Part shown: in pieces, positions 26,205-33,321 of the stretch | Numbering within the stretch: the first letter of the stretch is position 1 | Layout of the letters: each line of letters begins with the position of its first letter | Source of the DNA: BRH-c25 sp035627615 | GTDB lineage: Bacteria > Bacillota > Clostridia > Lutisporales > Lutisporaceae | Length of the DNA: 64,000 nucleotides | NCBI GenBank assembly: GCA_035627615.1 | Contig: DASPLL010000031.1 | Location: forward strand, 85,722-149,721 | Direction of reading: 5' to 3' | Notes under the pieces: generated by a model | Databases searched by the model: none | What the model was told of the DNA's origin: nothing | What the model saw: the letters and a program-made list of their open reading frames with translations, nothing else | Translations under genes and position numbers: made by a program

Positions 26205-26839
26205 GTGGAAAATAAACTTGTATTCATTGAATCCGGCTTAAGCGAGATAAGCCTAATACTTGCAAGTCATAAATCTCACCTTGCCTACCCTATAGATTCC
26301 TATGGTGAGGACAAGCTTTATGAAAGCATAATATACAGGATCATACATGATGGAATTGATATCGGTTATGCGGGGATCATTCAGGATTCATTGAGGTTTT
26401 TTCATGTGCTGCCGGCATATTTCAGATACGCACCGGAAGCCTTTGAATACTGCATCAATCAAAAGGAGATAAAACGCGTCAATGTTCTTACCCAGGACCC
26501 GCTGCTGGTATCATTGATTTCTGAATGGGATTTCAGAATAGAAAAGGAAGGCTGCGACTTCATTGACTCCGGGAGACTGGAAAAGCCGCTGGTTGAAGCA
26601 GGCAGAGCGAAGTTCAGGGCTGCATGTGCTGCAGATATACCAGCAATAGTAAAAGGGACTGGAGATTTTTTTGATAGAATTTGAAGCCCATTGCAGGCTG
26701 CTGGTATTACAATGTAATTTCAAGGAGAAGCCTGGAAGCGGCGGGAATGATTGCTGTAGGCAAGGGCTTCGATGCAGTTCTGCTTGGGAAGGAGAAGCTT
26801 CCGCTGAGGACAGGAAATCCTCCGGGCGAATTGGTTTAG
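26205..26839 (+). pseudogene. Broken GNAT-type acetyltransferase
   Basis: An open frame (GTG 26205, after GGAGAGG) runs 159 residues, ending IVKGTGDFFDRI, then stops at 26684. In another frame the following bases encode CWYYNVISRRSLEAAGMIA, the acetyl-CoA loop region typical of GNAT proteins, ending at 26839. The part between looks deleted. I read it as a truncated and frameshifted gene. If only the first ORF is made, it would lack the acyl-CoA site. Confidence 0.45.
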
Positions 26840-27387
26840 AGCTTCAAGCCCATCTCATACACAGCTTTTAGCGCCTCTGTGTTTTCTGCCACCGGCATGT
26901 AGTCATCCGTACATACTCCATATACATGTACAAGCTCCATTTCCTTATATTCACAGATTTCTTCAAAGGCAGTCTTTACAAGCTCAGGGCCATTATTGGG
27001 CAGTTCTCCGCCGTAGGTCATAAGGAGGGCTGCTTTTTTACCTGCAAAGCTGTCTTGTATAGGGCCTAAGGCGTAGCATCTGTCCATAAATGCCTTTAGC
27101 TGGGCAGAAACGCTCCACCAGTATATGGGGGTTGCATATATTACCATATCCGCCTGCCGGAACAGGGGATAAAGCTCCTGCATATCGTCCTTTATCGTGC
27201 AGCGGCCTATACTGAAGCTGCGGCAAGCCTCACAGGCGGAACACCCGCGGATGTCCTTCTCCTGGAGGAAAACTTTTGTAATTTCCGCTTCCTTATGGGC
27301 TTTCTGCATTCCTCTGATATATTCATCCAATAGTAAGGAAGTATTGCCATTCTTCTTTGGGCTCCCAAGCAATGATAATATCTTCAT
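26836..27387 (-). CDS. NADPH-dependent FMN reductase / flavodoxin-like protein
   Basis: 183 residues. LLGSPKKNGNTSLLLDEY is the FMN phosphate-binding loop of the flavodoxin fold; ATPIYWWSVSAQLKAFMDRC is the second FMN-binding segment. Cys-rich CSACEAC is typical of the iron-sulfur flavoprotein-like branch. It probably reduces quinones or iron using NAD(P)H in the cytosol. It follows the XRE regulator on the same strand by 14 bases, so the regulator probably controls it. The stop overlaps the acetyltransferase relic by four bases. Confidence 0.9.
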   Translation of the reverse strand: MKILSLLGSPKKNGNTSLLLDEYIRGMQKAHKEAEITKVFLQEKDIRGCSACEACRSFSIGRCTIKDDMQELYPLFRQADMVIYATPIYWWSVSAQLKAFMDRCYALGPIQDSFAGKKAALLMTYGGELPNNGPELVKTAFEEICEYKEMELVHVYGVCTDDYMPVAENTEALKAVYEMGLKL

Positions 27388-27401
27388 CTATAAAGCCTCC
27401 A

Positions 27402-27761
27402 TTATTTCTTACTGTACTTGTGCTGCACAAATTCTTTGAATTTTTCTATCTCCTCGATAGCTTCAGGGGATAAGTCTTCATCTGTGCTGTACTTTTTCTG
27501 AGGAGAACTTACCAGGAATTGTTTCTTGGAGTCATTAAGTATTTTTTCTGCGGTCTCCCTGATATCAGTTCTGCAAAGCAAATAGTCAAGGGAGACGTCA
27601 AAAAAAACAGCTAGATCTATTAAAGTTCCTTTGTCCGGGAATCTTACATTGGTTTCATACTTTGATACGGCTGAATATGATACATTTAATCTATTTGCCA
27701 GGGCATCCCTTGTCAGATTCTTTTCTTCCCTTAAGTTCTTTAATCTTTCGCCAAACTCCAT
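27402..27761 (-). CDS. XRE-family transcriptional regulator
   Basis: 119 residues. The first 60 form the Cro/C1-type HTH (FGERLKNLREEKNLTRDALA, then a second helix with SYSAVSKYE). The rest is a short acidic tail. ATG 27761 follows AGAGGTG by six bases; a GTG at 27770 would include that site. It is divergent from the Cys-rich small gene and in operon with the reductase. It may bind the TGGAC-N5-GTCCA palindromes seen at 27982 and 28168; that is a guess from location. Confidence 0.9.
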   Translation of the reverse strand: MEFGERLKNLREEKNLTRDALANRLNVSYSAVSKYETNVRFPDKGTLIDLAVFFDVSLDYLLCRTDIRETAEKILNDSKKQFLVSSPQKKYSTDEDLSPEAIEEIEKFKEFVQHKYSKK

Positions 27762-27974
27762 AAAATGCACCTCTTCTATGTTTAATATCTAATACCCTGA
27801 ATTGAATTCAAATGTGCCGATCGTTTTCTCAAATTTTATATAAAAGGCACTAGCGATGATACAAAAGCAGATGTTCTTACTGCTTTTGTAAACAATGAGT
27901 TTTTGTAATATATATAGAATGTAACACAATTCGTCCAATTGAGGCATAAAGTGGACAAATAGGGGTAAAAAATG

Positions 27975-28003
27975 TTGACAATGGACGCATAGTCCAGTAA
28001 TAT
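27975..28003 (+). promoter_or_regulatory. Sigma-A-type promoter with palindrome
   Basis: TTGACA (27975-27980), 17-base spacer, TAATAT (27998-28003), upstream of the Cys-rich small gene. The spacer holds a TGGAC-N5-GTCCA palindrome, and an 8-bp inverted repeat AGTCCAGT/ACTGGACT (27991-27998 and 28013-28020) brackets the -10. Confidence 0.75.
27982..27996. promoter_or_regulatory. Palindrome TGGAC-N5-GTCCA, operator candidate 1
   Basis: A 5-bp inverted repeat with 5-base spacer, inside the promoter spacer between -35 and -10. A protein bound here would block RNA polymerase. Confidence 0.55.
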
Positions 28004-28055
28004 AAAATAGGAACTGGACTATATGTCTTTAATTTTTCAGAGGTGGTGGCTTAAC

Positions 28056-28334
28056 TTGGATTTCTATAAGTTAAAGGATACAAAGAAGGGTCTTGTAATA
28101 TCAATAGCTTGTGGGATCATGGAGAGATTATTTATGATGTGCGGGAAGTCTTATCTCAATAATGATATGGACGTAACGTCCAGTAAACCTGAAGTGAAAA
28201 AACAGCTCAGATGTGCTATATCCGGCTGTTTTGACAAGGATAATATCTGTTGTAAAGCATGTGATATAAAGAAATGCCGTTATAAATGCAATTTCATTGA
28301 TAAGGAAGTATGTGAGCACCAATACATAAAATAA
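28056..28334 (+). CDS. Small cysteine-rich protein of unknown function
   Basis: About 92 residues from TTG 28056, chosen because AGGTGGTGG lies six bases before it; the ATG at 28023 has no such site. The C-terminal half has nine cysteines in a compact pattern (CAISGC, ICCKACDIKKC, KCNF, VCEH), which suggests a metal-binding or disulfide-rich module. The N-terminal part has a short hydrophobic segment (GLVISIACGIMERLF). No family is recognised. It is under a strong promoter with palindromes on both sides, including one inside the coding sequence. Confidence 0.6.
   Translation: MDFYKLKDTKKGLVISIACGIMERLFMMCGKSYLNNDMDVTSSKPEVKKQLRCAISGCFDKDNICCKACDIKKCRYKCNFIDKEVCEHQYIK
28168..28182. promoter_or_regulatory. 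Palindrome TGGAC-N5-GTCCA, operator candidate 2
   Basis: A second copy, inside the Cys-rich small gene, 186 bases after the first. The 20-base contexts of both copies match at 17 positions (ATGGACG...GTCCAGTAA), so one protein could bind both and loop the DNA. Confidence 0.5.
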
Positions 28335-28420
28335 TATGCTTTTCCGATTAGGCTTTTCAATTTGCTCTTCAACGCCTGTGGATATGTGGATAACTTTTTA
28401 AAAATTTATAAAATCATATA

Positions 28421-28476
28421 AAAAACACAAAAACACCTTTGGAGTTTATAGTACTCTGAGATGATTTTGTGTTTTT
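28421..28476 (+). terminator. Hairpin downstream of the Cys-rich gene
   Basis: AAAAACACAAAA (28421-28432) pairs with TTTTGTGTTTTT (28465-28476) around a 32-base loop. It is AT-rich; perhaps a weak terminator. The rest of the 28335-28656 gap shows no gene. Confidence 0.45.
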
Positions 28477-28656
28477 GATTATTAGAGCTGCAGCATACTT
28501 GTTTATAATAAAGTGGCATGGTACAAAGGAAAACGTCGAAAGATGCAGAAATATGAAATATATGCACTCCTTATATTGAAACGGATTTAGTATTTTTTAG
28601 GAGCAATATAAATACCATATAAGTAGAATAATTTATGGAAAGTAGGTTTGCAGCAA

Positions 28657-29742
28657 ATGAAGAATTACAGGCTATTGGCACTGCTGCTCATTATGGTTTT
28701 GTGCCTGGGAGCTGTCGCCTGCAGCAGCCGGGAAGCGGCGGGAGCCGTTGTAAATGCAGTCGGCGGGCAGTTACTCAGGGTGCATTTCATTGATGTGGGA
28801 CAGGCGGATGCCATACTCATAGAGGGGCCAAAGGGTGAGAATATTGTTATTGATGCAGGAAACAATAACGACGGCGAAAAGGTGGTCAATTATATAAGAA
28901 ATCAAGATATAAGTGAGCTTAAGGCAGTCATAGGCACACATCCCCATGAGGATCACATAGGAGGCCTGGATGCAGTTATCAAGAGCTTTGACATTGATAA
29001 GGTTTATCTTCCCAAGGCTGTGCATACCACCGAAAGCTTCAGGGATGTACTAAGGGCAGTCAGTGACAGGGGTATAAAGGTTGCAACGGCCGCCAAGGGA
29101 GTGAGCTTACCTCTGGTTGGAATGACCGCTGAGTTCGTAGGCCCGGTAAGTTCGAAGTACGATAACCTGAACGATCATAGTGCAGTGCTGAAGCTGACAT
29201 ACGGAGAGACCGGCTTTCTTTTTCAGGGAGATGCGGAAGAGGAAAGCGAGAAGGATATTCTGGAAAACGATGCAGGCAGCAAGCTCAGGGCTGATGTGCT
29301 GAAGCTGGGACACCATGGAAGCTCCAGTTCTACGACGCCGGAGTATCTGGAGGAGGTAAAGCCGGAATATGCGGTGATAACGGCGGGCAAAGGAAATGAC
29401 TATGGGCATCCCCACAAGGAGACAATGGAGCTTCTGAAGGACAAGGGTATTGTTGTTTACAGGACTGATGAGCAAGGGACAATCATTGCAGAAAGTGATG
29501 GAGAAAACATAAAATTCAATGTAGATCCGGGAAGCTTTGAATATGGTCCGGAAAATTCAACTGCTCTCAAGCTATACACAGATTCTGCCGGAAACGGAGT
29601 TATAAAGGGAAACATAAACAGCAAGGGAGAGAAAATATATCATCTTCCGGGGGGAGCATACTATGACAGGACTGTCCCGGAGAAGTGGTTCAAGACCGAA
29701 CAGGAGGCACGGGCCGGCGGCTTCAAGCCTTCAAGTAAATAG
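28657..29742 (+). CDS. Lipoprotein with ComEC-like metallo-beta-lactamase domain
   Basis: 361 residues. A lipobox LGAVAC ends the N-terminal signal, so it is anchored on the outer face of the membrane. The MBL fold shows FIDVGQADAILIE, THPHEDHIGG (metal-binding HxHxDH), FQGDAEEESEKD and LKLGHHGSSSSTT, as in the C-terminal nuclease-like domain of ComEC. The last ~60 residues are a separate domain (GYIKG-like, ending in EKWFKTEQEARAGGF) common behind secreted nucleases. ATG 28657 is preceded by AGTAGG. The next gene encodes a DUF3006 protein 11 bases on. It probably degrades extracellular DNA or a related substrate. Confidence 0.87.
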   Translation: MKNYRLLALLLIMVLCLGAVACSSREAAGAVVNAVGGQLLRVHFIDVGQADAILIEGPKGENIVIDAGNNNDGEKVVNYIRNQDISELKAVIGTHPHEDHIGGLDAVIKSFDIDKVYLPKAVHTTESFRDVLRAVSDRGIKVATAAKGVSLPLVGMTAEFVGPVSSKYDNLNDHSAVLKLTYGETGFLFQGDAEEESEKDILENDAGSKLRADVLKLGHHGSSSSTTPEYLEEVKPEYAVITAGKGNDYGHPHKETMELLKDKGIVVYRTDEQGTIIAESDGENIKFNVDPGSFEYGPENSTALKLYTDSAGNGVIKGNINSKGEKIYHLPGGAYYDRTVPEKWFKTEQEARAGGFKPSSK

Positions 29743-29753
29743 GAGGAAGAGTA

Positions 29754-29960
29754 ATGCGGTGTATTGTTGACAGATTAGAAGGGGACTATGCGGTTATAGA
29801 GTACCGCGACAGGGTGCTTAACCTTCCCAGGGTGTTTCTTCCCGCAGAAGCCCACGAGGGGGATGTTCTGGATATTATTGTCATACTTGATGATACCGAG
29901 ACCTATAGGATTAAGACAGAGATAAACAAGCTCATAGAGGATGTTTGGGAAAATTCATAA
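29754..29960 (+). CDS. DUF3006 domain protein
   Basis: 68 residues. The pattern MRCIVDRLEGDYAVIEY, then LPAEAHEGDVLDI, fits DUF3006, a short beta-rich domain that usually lies next to ComEC-like metallo-beta-lactamase genes, as here. No signal peptide. AGGAGG precedes the ATG. Function unknown; the co-occurrence suggests it controls or assists the lipoprotein. Confidence 0.85.
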   Translation: MRCIVDRLEGDYAVIEYRDRVLNLPRVFLPAEAHEGDVLDIIVILDDTETYRIKTEINKLIEDVWENS

Positions 29961-29977
29961 ACCTTTTGTATTCATGA

Positions 29978-30007
29978 TAAAGCATATATTTACAAATATA
30001 TGCTTTA
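29978..30007 (+). terminator. AT-rich hairpin after the DUF3006 gene
   Basis: A perfect 13-bp stem (29978-29990 with 29995-30007), loop TACA, no T-run. It lies directly before the padR promoter. Confidence 0.45.
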
Positions 30008-30011
30008 TACA

Positions 30012-30041
30012 TTGACAAACTAGGTATATAGTTTATATAAT
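30012..30041 (+). promoter_or_regulatory. Promoter and operator of the PadR operon
   Basis: TTGACA (30012-30017), 18-base spacer, TATAAT (30036-30041). An inverted repeat AAACTA/TAGTTT (30017-30034) fills the spacer, where a PadR dimer commonly sits; autoregulation is likely. Confidence 0.75.
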
Positions 30042-30068
30042 AGTTTTATAGAAGGGAGGAGGATTATA

Positions 30069-30407
30069 TTGCCTCTAAAAAATGACATAAAGGGAAATAT
30101 GAATCTTATTATCCTGTCTTCTCTTACCGATGGCGATAAGTACGGGTACGAGATTACAAAGAAAATATACAGCATAACCGATGGAGCGATACAGCTCAAG
30201 GAAGGAAGTCTTTATCCCGCGCTGCACAAGCTTGAGAAGCAGGGACTGGTTGAAGGCTATTGGGCCAAACAGGAGCCGGGGAAGCCCGACAGGAAATACT
30301 ACAGAATTACAGGCAGCGGCCTCAAGGCAATAGAACAGGGAAAAGAAGACTGGAAGTTTCTTATGAATATGATGAGGAGAGTTATCTATGGAGAAGAAAC
30401 TAACTGA
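30069..30407 (+). CDS. PadR-family transcriptional regulator
   Basis: 112 residues. The winged-helix motif LSSLTDGDKYGYEITKKI, then LKEGSLYPALHKLEKQG and DRKYYRIT, is diagnostic of PadR. TTG start after GGGAGG. The end overlaps the next gene by 20 bases. In Firmicutes PadR often pairs with a HAAS-domain membrane protein, as here, and represses its own operon in response to drugs or envelope stress. Confidence 0.92.
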   Translation: MPLKNDIKGNMNLIILSSLTDGDKYGYEITKKIYSITDGAIQLKEGSLYPALHKLEKQGLVEGYWAKQEPGKPDRKYYRITGSGLKAIEQGKEDWKFLMNMMRRVIYGEETN

Positions 30408-30705
30408 TTTTGAAGGTTATGTGGAAGTTCTGGCCCGGGAGCTCAACATGGACGCCAGCTACAAGGAAAGCATATGTGAAGAAATAAAACAGAACCTGTA
30501 TGATAAATACAGCGAGCTTTTAATTAAGGGGCATGGTCTTGATTCCAGTGTTGCAGATACCCTTGGCAGCTTTGAAGATCCAAAGAAATTGGCAGTTATG
30601 TTCAATAAGCTTTATGGCAGGAACAGCAATACAGTATTTTCGGGCAAGGGCAAGGTACTGCTTGTAATTATTTCTGCAACTCTTTTAATAGCATTGTCAG
30701 TATAA
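30388..30705 (+). CDS. HAAS-type (DUF1700-like) small membrane protein
   Basis: 105 residues. The first 85 form the HAAS pattern (YVEVLARELNMDASYKESI, then LIKGHGLDSSVADTLGSFEDP), and residues 88-104 form one membrane span. HAAS proteins occur behind PadR regulators and anchor or modulate them. Translation is probably coupled with the 20-base overlap. No catalytic residues. Confidence 0.75.
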   Translation: MEKKLTDFEGYVEVLARELNMDASYKESICEEIKQNLYDKYSELLIKGHGLDSSVADTLGSFEDPKKLAVMFNKLYGRNSNTVFSGKGKVLLVIISATLLIALSV

Positions 30706-30725
30706 TCCAAGGAAGCGAGGCATTT

Positions 30726-31664
30726 ATGGGAAAGGTAATAATTGCAGGTTCAGCTCTTATAGAAGGGTTGATGATGATTGGCCGCAGTAACGCAGCAATA
30801 GCCATCCGAAAACCTGAAGGCGACATCCATTTGGAAAAGAGATGCTATACAAGGAGCGGTCAGGTTTACAAAATACCAATAATACGTGGAGTTTTCAGTT
30901 TTATCTGGCAGATGATTTTGGTCACAAAGGCTATGATGTTTTCTGCGAGTTTTTTTGATCTGGAGGAGGAAGGGAATGAATCCGGCATAGACCGGTTCCT
31001 GGATAAGCTATTTGGAGAAAAGCTGAAGGATGTTATTGTATATTTTTCTCTTTCCCTTTCATTGGCCTTCAGTATAGGCTTGTTCATACTGCTACCCAAT
31101 TTACTGGCAGGGCTTTTGAAGCTGGATAACAGTACATATATGGGAGTAATATACTACAATCTCTTTGAAGGAGTTCTCCGAATTTCTCTGTTTATCGGCT
31201 ATCTGACCATCGCTTCCAGAGCGAAGGATATAAAGCGTGTGTGGGAGTACCATGGAGCCGAGCACAAAACAATCAACTGCTATGAGCATGGCGAAGAGCT
31301 GACTGTGGATAACGTAATGAAACACTCTGCAAAAAATCCGCGGTGCGGTACATCATACATGTTTTTTGTTCTTTTGGTCAGCATACTGTTTTTCTCCTTT
31401 ATAGGCTGGTACAGTATCTGGATGAATATAATTATAAGGCTTATGCTTATACCTTTTGTCGCAGGACTGTCTTTTGAGCTTTTCATACTCGCAGGCAAAG
31501 GAGATTCCAAGCTGGCGGAAATAATATGCATCCCGGGAATGCTGCTTCAGAGGCTTACTACAAAGGAGCCTGACAAGCAGCAGATAGAGGTTGCGATAGA
31601 GGCCTTCAATGCAGTGCTGCTTGTAGAGGAAGAAAATAGTATTAATAAATGTGCAGCACTTTAA
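30726..31664 (+). CDS. DUF1385 (YqhQ-like) membrane protein
   Basis: 312 residues. GSALIEGLMMIGRSNAAIAI, YKIPIIRGV and YHGAEHKTINCYEHGE are the DUF1385/YqhQ signature; at least four membrane spans follow. The His-rich motif could bind metal. Function is unknown. It lies 20 bases after the HAAS gene, so it belongs to the PadR operon. Confidence 0.9.
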   Translation: MGKVIIAGSALIEGLMMIGRSNAAIAIRKPEGDIHLEKRCYTRSGQVYKIPIIRGVFSFIWQMILVTKAMMFSASFFDLEEEGNESGIDRFLDKLFGEKLKDVIVYFSLSLSLAFSIGLFILLPNLLAGLLKLDNSTYMGVIYYNLFEGVLRISLFIGYLTIASRAKDIKRVWEYHGAEHKTINCYEHGEELTVDNVMKHSAKNPRCGTSYMFFVLLVSILFFSFIGWYSIWMNIIIRLMLIPFVAGLSFELFILAGKGDSKLAEIICIPGMLLQRLTTKEPDKQQIEVAIEAFNAVLLVEEENSINKCAAL

Positions 31665-31703
31665 TATCCTCCGGTGTCTTTATAAGTGAGGAGGAGGAAT
31701 AAA

Positions 31704-31763
31704 GTGAAAGCAATTGCAAGGCTTCCGCTGCATTATAGGGAGGTAATAATCCTTATCTTTTAA
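31704..31763 (+). pseudogene. Fragment of an ECF sigma factor
   Basis: AIARLPLHYREVIILIF is sigma-70 region 4 of ECF sigma factors, cut off by TAA just where the helix-turn-helix should follow. A good GAGGAGG site precedes the GTG, so a 19-residue peptide could be made, but the factor is dead. Confidence 0.55.
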
Positions 31764-32124
31764 CGAAGTTTCAGCCCAGATAATAGACAACGGATTCAAT
31801 CCTCCCGGGGATGTGATGGTACTGAAAGCAGCTGCAAAGGATGAGGAAAGCCTGAAAAAAGTTCTGGATGAAATTGTGAAAGCACGGTACAAGGACTAAG
31901 AATTTGAAAAATATGAACTGCAATCTGTTGTACTTGCTCCCCGGTCTCCAGGCGGCTGGAAGGATATAATCAGGACGAACACCTCTGAAAAGGTATATCA
32001 GAATACCTGGATCGTACAATTGTATTTCCCGGATATGGCACAATTAAGCGCAAGCATGTCCCAGGGACAGTTGTTTGTAGCCAAGACCAAAGCAGGCTGG
32101 GTTGTCTGGTCGCAGTATCATTAA
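31750..32124 (+). pseudogene. Relic of an unrecognised gene, interrupted by TAA
   Basis: One frame from about 31750 to 32124 encodes 124 residues with a TAA at 31897-31899. Before it is SAQIIDNGFNPPGDVMVL and a helical stretch; after it ELQSVVLAPRSPGGW and a beta-rich tail ending WVVWSQYH. The first part recalls DUF4358-like lipoproteins, weakly. It overlaps the sigma fragment, so both are pieces of a deleted sigma/partner operon. Confidence 0.5.
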
Positions 32125-32130
32125 TTATAA

Positions 32131-32163
32131 AACCGGTCTAGTATTTCATTTGACCGGTTCTTT
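32131..32163. terminator. Bidirectional terminator
   Basis: AACCGGTC (32131-32138) pairs with GACCGGTT (32152-32159), 13-base loop, followed by CTTTC; it lies between the relic and the convergent hydrolase. Confidence 0.65.
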
Positions 32164-33065
32164 CATTCACATCCGATTTCATACAGGAATTCCCCGACCT
32201 GCCTGTCGTATTCCTCCCTGTTCTTTGCCACTGCTTCAGCATGTCTCGCATCGGGTGCAAGGTACAGCTTCTTTATCCCCTTCTTGCTGTTGTACATATC
32301 TATACTCATCTGGGCAGGTATATACAGGTCCTCCTTTCCATGGACGAAGAGTACGGGAGTATCCGCATCGGCTATATCCCTTATTGGAGATACGTCTGAG
32401 AAGCGCATCCCTGCACGCAGCCTTACAAATAGTCCGGTAATCTGCATTGCAGGAAACGGGGGCAGCTTGAATTCCACCCTGAGCCTGTAGCTGAAGAGCC
32501 TCATCAGGTCGGAGAAGGAGCAATCCGCTATGCAGAAGGCAATCCGGGGGTCTATGGCAATATTCTGCAGGGCAATGGCAGCTCCCATGGATTCCCCATG
32601 GATTCCTACCAGGCAGTCGCTTCCACATTTCCCGAAAACCCAGTCAGTACATGCCATGAGGTCATATTTTTCATAATATCCGTAGGTCGTGTTCCTTCCA
32701 CCGCTGTTTCCGTGGTTCCTGTGGTCATACAGCAGTACGTTATAACCCCGCTCCATGAACATTTCCATGTATTTTACCGAGCCAAAAATCGTATAGGTTA
32801 TGCCATGGCAGATTATCACTGTTTTCTTTGAACTGCCATTGGGAAAGTAATATCCGTGAAGCTCATAGCCATACCGGGAGCTTATGCGCACCTCTTCCCT
32901 GGAAAGCCTGTCGAAGGACTCCCAACTCATATTCCCCTTTTCACATTCCTTTTGCAGTACAGTCTCACGGCTTTTTGTGCGCGGGTAAATAACAATGCCT
33001 GAAAAGTAGAAGCCGCAGACTGTAGATATCGCCAGCAGCAAGGGCAATATAGCATACCATTGCAT
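32163..33065 (-). CDS. Membrane-anchored alpha/beta hydrolase
   Basis: 300 residues. One N-terminal membrane span (residues 4-24) anchors it, then the hydrolase fold: HGITYTIFG oxyanion loop, DHRNHGNSGG, the nucleophile elbow GIHGESMG, acid in VHGKEDLYI, and a late His in DARHAEA. It resembles the BAAT/YfhR-like branch. It probably cleaves esters or lipids at the membrane. ATG 33065 sits seven bases after GGGGG; the ATG at 33071 would be too close. Confidence 0.87.
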   Translation of the reverse strand: MQWYAILPLLLAISTVCGFYFSGIVIYPRTKSRETVLQKECEKGNMSWESFDRLSREEVRISSRYGYELHGYYFPNGSSKKTVIICHGITYTIFGSVKYMEMFMERGYNVLLYDHRNHGNSGGRNTTYGYYEKYDLMACTDWVFGKCGSDCLVGIHGESMGAAIALQNIAIDPRIAFCIADCSFSDLMRLFSYRLRVEFKLPPFPAMQITGLFVRLRAGMRFSDVSPIRDIADADTPVLFVHGKEDLYIPAQMSIDMYNSKKGIKKLYLAPDARHAEAVAKNREEYDRQVGEFLYEIGCE

Positions 33066-33208
33066 AGTCATACCCCCTGTTTTCTAAATGATTTCATTAT
33101 ACCAAAAACGGAAGAGCTAAACAAACTGCCTGCACAAGGACTCAACAGAACATTAGCATGTACCGATGTGGAAAAAGGTCAAAAAAAAGGAAAAAAGGTC
33201 AAATTAGC

Positions 33209-33237
33209 TTGAAGAAGTTAGAATATTCATATAAAAT
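33209..33237 (+). promoter_or_regulatory. Sigma-A-like promoter of the chemotaxis operon
   Basis: TTGAAG (33209-33214), 17-base spacer, TAAAAT (33232-33237). No sigma-D (motility) consensus was found in this gap. Confidence 0.5.
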
Positions 33238-33321
33238 AATCGTATAATAGGTCTTTTCAAACCACTGATTTTCAAAAATGGTTATCTATATATACTATTC
33301 CATTTGAAGGGGGAGATATGT

